Made by a program: the position numbers and the translations under genes
Shown here: positions 56,965 through 64,000 of the stretch, piece by piece
How the letters are laid out: every line of letters begins with the position of its first letter
Numbering within the stretch: position 1 is the stretch's first letter
Assembly: GCA_024734495.1 (NCBI GenBank)
Contig: JALMQS010000673.1
Span: 124,001 to 188,000 of the forward strand
DNA: 64,000 bases
Origin: Forficula auricularia
Lineage: Eukaryota; Arthropoda; Insecta; Dermaptera; Forficulidae
Direction of reading: 5' to 3'
The notes under the pieces: generated by a model
Databases searched by the model: none
The model's input: the letters and a program-made list of their open reading frames with translations, nothing else
Told to the model about the DNA's origin: nothing

Positions 56965-57470
56965 GTGGTTATTATTGTTACTTATCTTATAAATTATATT
57001 TTGTTATATGTATTAGGATGGGCTGAGAAAAAATATTACAGAAAATACTGGTCCCCAGTTGGGAGAGGTTTGGGAAAATCTCTAAAAAATAATAATATAT
57101 CATTGGTGAGCTTTCCGCCTGGAAGTTATGCATTCAATTTGTCTTCTTAGGTTAGCAGGTTGTTGATAATTGGGCGTTCCTGTTTTTACTTCATTCCTTC
57201 TTCTTATCGTTAATATTAATACAACTTATATATGTACTAACTTAGTTGATATATTGTATCTAAAATATATAGTGGAAGCGGTTTAGTAGTTATTGTATAT
57301 TATCTAGGAGTATTATTGACCATGTGAGTAAAAAAGTTCATTTAAATATGTGTCCTATTTATCCTAAATATTGTAGTTGGAATTTAATTAATATTATTTA
57401 ACTAAATTCTTTTCGTTATACATTATGCCAATAGAACATAATCAATCATATAAGCTGACGCATGCAAAAT
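56965..57470. other. AT-rich intron, nothing recognised
   Basis: A 61-codon frame without similarity; no repeats. Confidence 0.45.
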
Positions 57471-57620
57471 TACGGTTCGATTATAACGCAAGGCTGGTTC
57501 ATATTAAGGGATGCTGACCCTCTCGGATTGGCTTGGATCGTCTAGCTCTAGTATTTGAGCGAGAATTTAGAGGTCCTCGGGGCTGTTTTGAGCAGAACCT
57601 ACATTATTCTGGGACTCTAC
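57470..57620. promoter_or_regulatory. GC-richer patch
   Basis: GACCCTCTCGGATTGGCTTGG and GGTCCTCGGGGC stand out. Function unknown. Confidence 0.25.
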
Positions 57621-57899
57621 ACACATTCTGTAGAACAGGGAATTGAGATTTCAAAAATCCTATTGTTGACCCCAATTGTTTATGTCAGTTTTTCAAATCA
57701 AATACTACCTTTTAATAATTATATTTGGATATATTTTAAATATAATTATTATCTTTCCACACGAAAAATAACAAAAGCTTAACTGTTGAAATGAACTTGT
57801 TAAATAATTCACGCGGCAAATGATTTCGTTAAGGAATGCAAATAGCTAAGTCTTTCAATGTTCCCAATGCTTATCGCCTTTAAAACAAGATAAATGATT

Positions 57900-58260
57900 T
57901 ATTAAGTTGCATAATTAGTATCCGAGAGGGGCTGAGTTGAGTGATCTTTCCCTCTTAACGAACAAACATGTAGATAGAATGAGAAATTGTGTGTACGTGA
58001 GTGTGGAAGGCTGTGTGCATGTGTGTGTGAGTGTGTATGTGTGGGTAGGTGGATACCAGCCATCCAGGGAGAGAGAAAGCGTCTTAACATGTCTAATGGG
58101 CATGAAGGTCATTCTGAATAATGGATAAACCTCCACGAGAAGGGAGGTTCTTCTGACGAACTGAACCCGTTTATTAATTGATCAGTTAAGTGAAGACAGA
58201 CAGACTGACAGACAGGAGAGCGACCACGGTCGGCTAGGAAAGATCAATCAAGATTGATTT
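57900..58260. promoter_or_regulatory. GC-richer island with TG tract, candidate enhancer
   Basis: An interrupted (TG)n run at 57990-58045, TTAATTGATCAG, and paired CAGACAGACTGACAGACAG. Frames over the TG tract are low complexity. Confidence 0.35.
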
Positions 58261-58379
58261 CGAATTTATAGAAAATGAAATATAAAAACTTTTTGAAATA
58301 AAATAAATCAATTGATAATAATTTCATATACCTAACTATTTACTATAGCCCAGGCAAATTAGACCGAAAAAAGGACGCC

Positions 58380-59082
58380 AAGCTGTAAATAATTTTAATT
58401 GACATTAGGCATCTCAAATAGAGTTATATGAGTTTGCGACGGTTTCTGGATGGTGCTAAATTTTTGAGGGCTTAAAATTCAAGAAAATTTTGGACTTTTT
58501 TCAGATTTTCGCTTATATCTCGAAAATTATGCGTCCTACAGAAAATTTTACTCTCCCCAAAATGAAAGACCATAATCACACATGAATCAAGTTTCTAGGA
58601 TGAGTGGTTTTTATTTTATGAAGGAAAACTGCATTTTTTTTTTCAAAAACTTCAACCTCATTCGGGTTCGGGTTACAATTACCCAATTAAGATAAAACTC
58701 ATTTTTTAGCCAATTGGCAACTATTAGGGGTCAGCACAGCAAAATTTCGAAAATTGACCACCTAAAAGGTCATAATTCACATTTCCGCCAAATTGATAAA
58801 AATTGCCTATATTTGACGATCGATTGTGCCTAAACAGGTGAACCGATTTTAAATTTTAAGTAGATTATTCGACGCGGAATTTTATGATTTTTTATTTTGA
58901 TAATGGTAAAATTTTATGTAGGACATATCGTTTTTAAGTTATAAGGGAAAATCTGAAAAAAGTCTAAAATTTTCGTGGTTTTTAGGCCCTTAAAAATTTA
59001 GCAAAAGCCAGAAACCGTCTCAAACTCATATAACTCTTATTTGGGATGCCTAACGTCGATTAAATTTATTTCCATCTTGTGC
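58380..59082. repeat. old foldback, diverged arms of about 200 bp
   Basis: GACATTAGGCATCTC... and GATGCCTAACGTCG..., plus AGTTATATGAGTTTG and its complement, show inverted arms with many differences. Confidence 0.65.
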
Positions 59083-59621
59083 ATATTTTTTATTGGCCAA
59101 CAGAAGTCCAATTTTCCCGGACTACTATTAATTTTGGTAAAAAAATACTTTATAATTTCTTATTAATTAATATTTTAGTTCATATTGGTCTTTTTTTATA
59201 TATTTACGCGATTGGGTGTCGAGTAAAAATTTATCTGGCGAAAACGAGTGAAAAAAGTTTAAAAAAAAGCTCTGTTAAAGATGACGTTTATTACATTACC
59301 AATGAGGTGAATATCTATCTTCTGACATGTAATAAAAATCATTCATAACAGCTTGAATACAGTATAAGATAATTTTGTGATTTTTTCCAAAAACTTTATT
59401 CGAATGTAAAAATATCATTCAAAGTATAAAGATATTTTTTTTTTTAATATTTATTTTCATATGTGTATTTTATTTAGTATGTATAGAATGAATTTGTTCG
59501 TATCAAGTTTAAACAAGCTCAGACTTGTTTAATCGAAATGGAATAAATTTTTCACATGAATACTTTTAAGATTTCCCTTTTAACTACTGGGAATTTGTAC
59601 AATAACTACTCATTTTTCCAG
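59083..59621. other. AT-rich intron
   Basis: An 89-codon frame at 59079 is AT-rich without domain; nothing else. Confidence 0.4.
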
Positions 59622-59764
59622 GGTTCAGAGTCCACTCTTCACTACCAACCCATCCGCCCTTGTCCCGTGGAGCTGTGAACCCGTCAATCCAAACGGCGCT
59701 ATTAAGGAAGGACCCTCATCAGTGAACTGTCCAATTGTTTCGCCTGGATCCACGCGTCTTCCAG
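59622..59764 (+). other. exon-like segment, 143 nt
   Basis: CTCATTTTTCCAG precedes it and GTGAGATTT follows. One plus frame is open throughout (VQSPLFTTNPSALVPW then SCEPVNPNGAIKEG). GC content is well above the flanks. No family recognised. It lies antisense within the upstream kn intron. Confidence 0.35.
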
Positions 59765-61256
59765 GTGAGATTTTTTCTATTTTTTTTAATTACTCGATAT
59801 GTCCGGGAAGTAGGATTTGAAAGATTTTTAACTAGGTTACAGGCTAGTTTGTTGACCTATGGTTAACTTGTGTGGGGATCAAAATAAGTGAGAGATGCTG
59901 TCATTTTAGGCTGCAGTTTTGAGTGGTGACCTGGTGACAGTTATTTGATTTAGCTGGTAGTCAAAGACATTCGTGAAATTGACCCAAGGTTGACCGTGAT
60001 CAGTTAACCCATATTTAATGGACTTTCGAGTCACCCCTAAAGTATCATTAAAGGGAGACTAATCAGGTGGAAAATGACATGTATTGGATTCAAAGAACTT
60101 CAAACTGATATGATGTTTGATTTCCGCAAATTCTACAGATGGTCTTTGGAGGAGGTAACTTTGACAGAATTTGAGCTGTGCTACTAATAATTTTCGGACT
60201 TTTATTTTTCGAAATATCAGGATCGTGCTGGAAGCATACAGAAAGTTTGAAATAAAAAAGGCCTTTAGTTCCAAAACTGAATTTTATTAATCAAATAGGT
60301 ATTATTACTTAATTTCGAAGAGTCTTATTAAATCTAGAAAATTCAGAATTATCAAGAAAAATAAAGTTTACAATATAATAAAATAAAATTCTTCAATATT
60401 AACTGAATCTCGGCAAAACAAAAACTTTTCAATTAAGTGAAGATGTAATATTATACTCGTATTTATTATTGTATTGTATGTTGAGCTTTTTTTATGTATT
60501 TGCTCTTGGGTGCTCTGGAAGGTACGTTTCTTAAAATTTCTGTTTACACATCTATAAGAATAAAAGGGTTTTAATATGAAATCCCCTCTTTAATTATTAT
60601 AATCATAATTCATTTAATAAGATCTCACTATATAAGCGTTGAAATGGATCTTAATAAATGTTAGAGCTATTAGATTAGTATGAAATTAATAATTAAAGTA
60701 TATCACTTTTAATATTTTGTTAAGTAAATTTAATTTTCAATTAAGTTGTTGCAAAATGACATTCAGCCTCTTTCCAACCCTTCTTTGGAAGAGTTCTACT
60801 TAAAATTCGATTAAAATTCATCCAATTTTATAGGCGGATTCAATTACAGTGAAGTTTCGTAAATAGACCTAATATAATATTAAGAAAAGTTTCGTTGAGT
60901 AATTCAAAGTATAAAATTTTCTTTTTGGAAATATTAATGCCATAATCTCAATCCAAATAGAAGTAAATTGTGGATTCACATCCTTGGGTTACTAAAATGC
61001 AATTATAATTAGATTGCGATTGATTGTAATTTTGATTTTTTACAAATTGTTTTATAATTATTAAAAGAATAATTTTCGTTTTTAAAAACTTCAGACATGG
61101 TATCGACACCAATAAGGTCTGGTCCTTAACCAGAATTATGTTAAACTTTTTTAAATTTATTTCACTTTAAAATGGCAATGTGAGAGATACAAAGTGTCCA
61201 TTTTTTGTGTGATTTTTGTTGCTTTCGGCTTTCAGTAATGGCTTAAGCTAAATTTA
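59765..61256. other. intron, nothing recognised
   Basis: GTTGACC-type words recur near 59850-60010. A terminal fragment of the hammerhead family (CGGCAAAACAAAAACTTTTC) lies at 60411. Confidence 0.45.
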
Positions 61257-61380
61257 GGGTAACTTTTAAGGAGTTAGGTGTTGTTCTAGGTGAAACATTT
61301 TAATATAATAATAAAACTAGAGCAGGATGCAAGGTAGGTTTCACAAAAAAAGAAATAAAACAAAATTGAGTTTTGAATTC

Positions 61381-61410
61381 GATATATTTCGGGGGTGAGC
61401 CCATCATCAG
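61381..61410 (-). ncRNA. hammerhead ribozyme motif (family C)
   Basis: Minus strand: CTGATGA, extra T, GGG/CCC stem II with 6-nt loop, GAA, then self-complementary ATATAT and C. Stem I is weak. Confidence 0.6.
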
Positions 61411-61437
61411 GAGTCAGAGAAGAGTTTTCTCTGACTC

Positions 61438-61467
61438 CTGATGATGGGCTCACCCCCGAAATATATC
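61438..61467 (+). ncRNA. hammerhead ribozyme motif, inverted partner (family C)
   Basis: Plus strand copy of 61381-61410, identical core. Confidence 0.6.
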
Positions 61468-61739
61468 GAATTCAAAACTCAATTTTGTTTTATTTCTTTT
61501 TTTGTGAAACCTACCTCGCATCTTGCTCAAGTTTTATTACTACTTTAGGGGTTGCACCTTCTTTATCAAACTCCTTCATATATCAATGTCATAAAAAAAA
61601 GCTGTCCACCTCAGCTTACACCAATCTTGTGGGAGTCATTTTAGCCGTATCTGAAAACGACTAACATTTCAAAACATTGTCTCTTCTGATAAGATCTCAC
61701 CAAAAAATACCTAAGCTAGGTGATTACTTCCAGCCGAAA

Positions 61740-62150
61740 CACTTGAACAAATTAACAAACTCCCCTAAGACTAAACTCAACAAATGAAGAAGGGGTATTT
61801 ATAACAGTACAGTAGATTTAGTGATTTCAGGTGGTTGATTGCCAATGATGATACCTCTACACCCCTTAATGCTCTCGTAGGGCAGAAAGCAGCGAAAGAA
61901 GAAGAGGGTGAATGATGGCAAACCAACCCCCGAAGATCAAAGCGCATGCGTTCTTCAGTAGCAGACACTCGGTCTCTCTTTTGCGCTTCCACCCCCACGC
62001 CTCGTTCATTCATCTACTCTGGTAGTTAGGGTGGCGTCAAATCGCGCACGTGGCGACCAACCGCCGGGTTCATGTCAATGTTTCCTCGTTTGTTTTAAAT
62101 AGGCCAATTTGTTGCGATTTATTTTTTTGCGAACAAAAACCATTCTAGAA
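61740..62150. promoter_or_regulatory. GC-rich island with NRF-1-like site, candidate enhancer or promoter
   Basis: AAGCGCATGCGTTC resembles the NRF-1 palindrome. Also GAAGATCAAAG, CGCGCACGTGGCG (E-box) and GGTGGTTGATTGCC. The 78-codon frame here has no similarity. Confidence 0.4.
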
Positions 62151-62206
62151 CAGCCTTTTATCCATCACTTCGGATAACATAAATTAAATATAGTGTTTTG
62201 GGTTTA

Positions 62207-62897
62207 ATATAGAGTGCCTGGAACACCGAGCGATGCTCGGTAACTTTTTGCCTCTAACTAGGTTAAGTTTCAAATTTCAAAGCTCTGCGACTTAACCAAG
62301 ACGATATATGAATGATTAAAATATTTATTTTACAAAACTCCTAATTTACACCCTCTTCCTTTATTTCAACCGGATTAAAATCTATACACGATTAATAACT
62401 CATGTCACTTGATAAGTACACCAATTTTTAAAAAAATCGGTAGTGCATCTTTCATGTAAATGTCAACTTACGGTGTTCCGATTTCAGGCATATGTTTGCT
62501 GTAGCCCTTCTAGCCTATATCGAGCTTAAGTTTCGAATTTCGTAGCTCTGAGATTTATGGTAGGGAAATACATGGGGGAGGGGGGGGGTACATTCTTACG
62601 TAAGTAAACATCAACTTCCGGTACTTCTATTTTAGCCAAAATCTTGTGGTATTTCTTGTAGCCTCTAGATAGCTTAAGTTTCAAATTTCAAGCCTCTGCG
62701 ACTTCCCGACGAGATATGAAAGATTAAAATATTTATTTTATAACATGAGTAATTTACACCCCCTTCCTTTATTCCAATTGAATTAAAAATTTGACTTGAT
62801 AAGTACACCAATTTTTAGCGAAATCGTTAGCGCCGTTTTCGAGAAACCGATTCTATGTATATATACAAGAACTGCTCATTTAATAATAAGATAAGAT
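62207..62897 (-). mobile_element. dispersed repeat with ACCGAGC/GCTCGGT hairpin (third copy)
   Basis: On the minus strand it runs from TTATTAAATGAGCAGTTC to a perfect hairpin ACCGAGC-GAT-GCTCGGT and GTTCCAGGCACTC. Same body blocks as 17590 and 20478. Confidence 0.65.
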
Positions 62898-63670
62898 AAA
62901 CCAGCTGCGAAGCCCGTTTTTCGTGGGCCTCTTTCTGTCTAGGGGCCTACACACCCTGGGTATAAAGTTCTGGTACGCAGACTTCCGATTCTTCCTCGAT
63001 TAGGGTTCATTTCACCGTGTTTTCTTTAACCAGGAATCTCTTACTTCTGAACGAAAAAAAAAACTACAGGTAGTTTTTAAAGTTTCAGAAAATAAAAAAT
63101 ACAATAAAATAGTTTCTTGGAAAAATAAATTCAAAACCCTCTCTAAATACATGAGAGGGTGAAATTCTCAAGACAATTATCTTGAATAATGGTAAAATGC
63201 AATAACTTTTGTTTAACTTAGAGGTTGATTTAAAAAAAATTGACAGATTTGACAGTTGGCTAAGTCACGGGGCCTGATGATATAATAGAATTATATATAG
63301 AGAAAGGTATATTATAAAATTTTACAAAAAAAAAAAATAATTAAAATAACTTTTATCTAATATTAATTTAAATTTTTGGATATTTGTCTAAAAAATAACA
63401 TATATCAAAAAAATTACCTACATTTGACAAATTACGTTATTAATTGAATGAAGCTTTCGTCGGCGACGTCCATTAGGGCTTTATTATTAACTATATAGGT
63501 ATATAGTATATTTTTATTTATCTACTAAATTTATTTATTTGCAAACAAAAATCTATAGACCCGCCTTTATCCACCATAAGTAAATTAAAGATTGTCTTTT
63601 GTGCTTAATATAAATAAGTATTTTTATAGATGAAGAAAATTTAATGTGGCTGTAGTTTAATTATATAAGA
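62898..63670. other. GC patch then AT-rich intron
   Basis: 62898-63060 (CCAGCTGCGAAGCCCG, TACACACCCTGGGTATAAAG) is GC-richer and may belong to the flank of the dispersed repeat. Nothing else. Confidence 0.35.
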
Positions 63671-63681
63671 TTAAAGAGTAC

Positions 63682-63889
63682 AGGCAGCCAGAAAAAAGAA
63701 AAATATCTCCAAAGCTAACCTGACGTTTCAATTTAATTTTCAGGATTTGGGAATGTTATAACATGAAATATTCACGTATATGATTAGGTACTTATATTAT
63801 CAATAAATTGTCCCAAAAACTTAATTGAAAAATAAATCGAAACGTCAGTTTTTGAGATATTTTTATTTTTTCTGTCTGTTTGAACCCTT
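63682..63889. mobile_element. foldback with decayed GAAACGTC motifs
   Basis: CAGCCAGAAAAAAGAAAAAT and complement-like CTGTCTG ends. Inner motifs CTGAAAATT...GAAACGTC (minus) and TCGAAACGTC (plus) have lost the hammerhead core. Confidence 0.55.
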
Positions 63890-64000
63890 TAATTCTATAT
63901 AGAATTTTTATTTCTTTGGGGGAATTCACAAATAAAACAGGTTACCATCTTCAGATTTACCAACACCAAAAAATAAACTTAAACAAAGCTGATTATATTT

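Larger units (their letters stand above)
61257..61550. mobile_element. near-perfect palindromic hammerhead dimer (family C)
   Basis: Arms GGTAGGTTTCACAAAAAAAG, ATTGAGTTTTGAATTCG and complements, with the centre AGAGAAGAGTTTTCTCT. Each arm holds one complete core. Related copies: 34500-35345 and 36005-36130. A LINE-tail fragment (GGGGTTGCACCTTC) follows at 61548. Confidence 0.85.

Noticed and set aside
59637..59764. Minus-strand open frame over the 143-nt exon-like segment
   Set aside because: The only good splice signals are on the plus strand; the minus reading lacks an acceptor.

Overview
Kind of sequence. This is AT-rich (roughly 70% A+T by eye) nuclear DNA of an arthropod, most likely an insect. 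The evidence is one spliced coding exon of a developmental transcription factor, a dense population of insect-type DNA transposons, tRNA-headed SINEs and a LINE scrap, and no bacterial-style coding. Nearly every open frame is short and lies in repeats or intron; these are not genes. I cannot name the order or species.

The gene. One protein-coding exon is clear: 51902-51983 on the minus strand. It encodes 27 residues of the DNA-binding domain of the EBF/COE family factor Knot (Collier), with a good acceptor and donor. No other exon of this gene was recognised. The window is therefore read as two large introns: at least 51.9 kb downstream (positions 1-51901) and at least 12 kb upstream (51984-64000).

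Intron content. GC-richer, apparently single-copy islands stand out at about 2.0-2.3, 4.4-4.8, 6.2-6.5, 11.2-11.8, 23.7-24.0, 29.1-29.4, 31.7-32.3, 39.4-39.7, 44.7-45.0, 45.8-46.6, 47.8-48.2, 50.1-50.6, 53.2-53.6, 55.4-55.7, 57.5-58.3 and 61.7-62.1 kb. They are candidate regulatory elements. Three of them carry four perfect copies of the EBF/Collier site TCCCnnGGGA, which suggests that the gene may regulate itself. Two contain tandem duplications (160 bp and 172 bp) with CCAAT boxes. Five plus-strand segments look like exons (strong acceptor and donor) but share no common reading frame.

Mobile DNA. Recognisable elements include a piggyBac-like element with TTAA ends, a second TTAA-flanked family (three copies), three hAT-type elements with 8-bp target duplications (one imperfect, one with an ambiguous left end), a Harbinger-type MITE, TA-flanked MITEs, several tRNA-headed SINE families, and a LINE ORF2 C-terminal remnant nested in a hAT that is itself nested in a foldback.

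Most striking signal. At least six repeat families carry compact hammerhead-ribozyme cores: CTGAnGA, one extra base, stem II, GAA, then a self-complementary stem III (ACGT, ATATAT or ACTATAGT) and a final C. Many copies sit head to head as inverted dimers, so the DNA is palindromic and both strands would encode a ribozyme. The best single case (23319-23370) also has a perfect 10-bp stem I. One copy (20592-20852) is flanked by an 11-bp target duplication, as expected of retrotransposition. Two 400-N gaps fall in these palindromes; the first appears to be a false gap.
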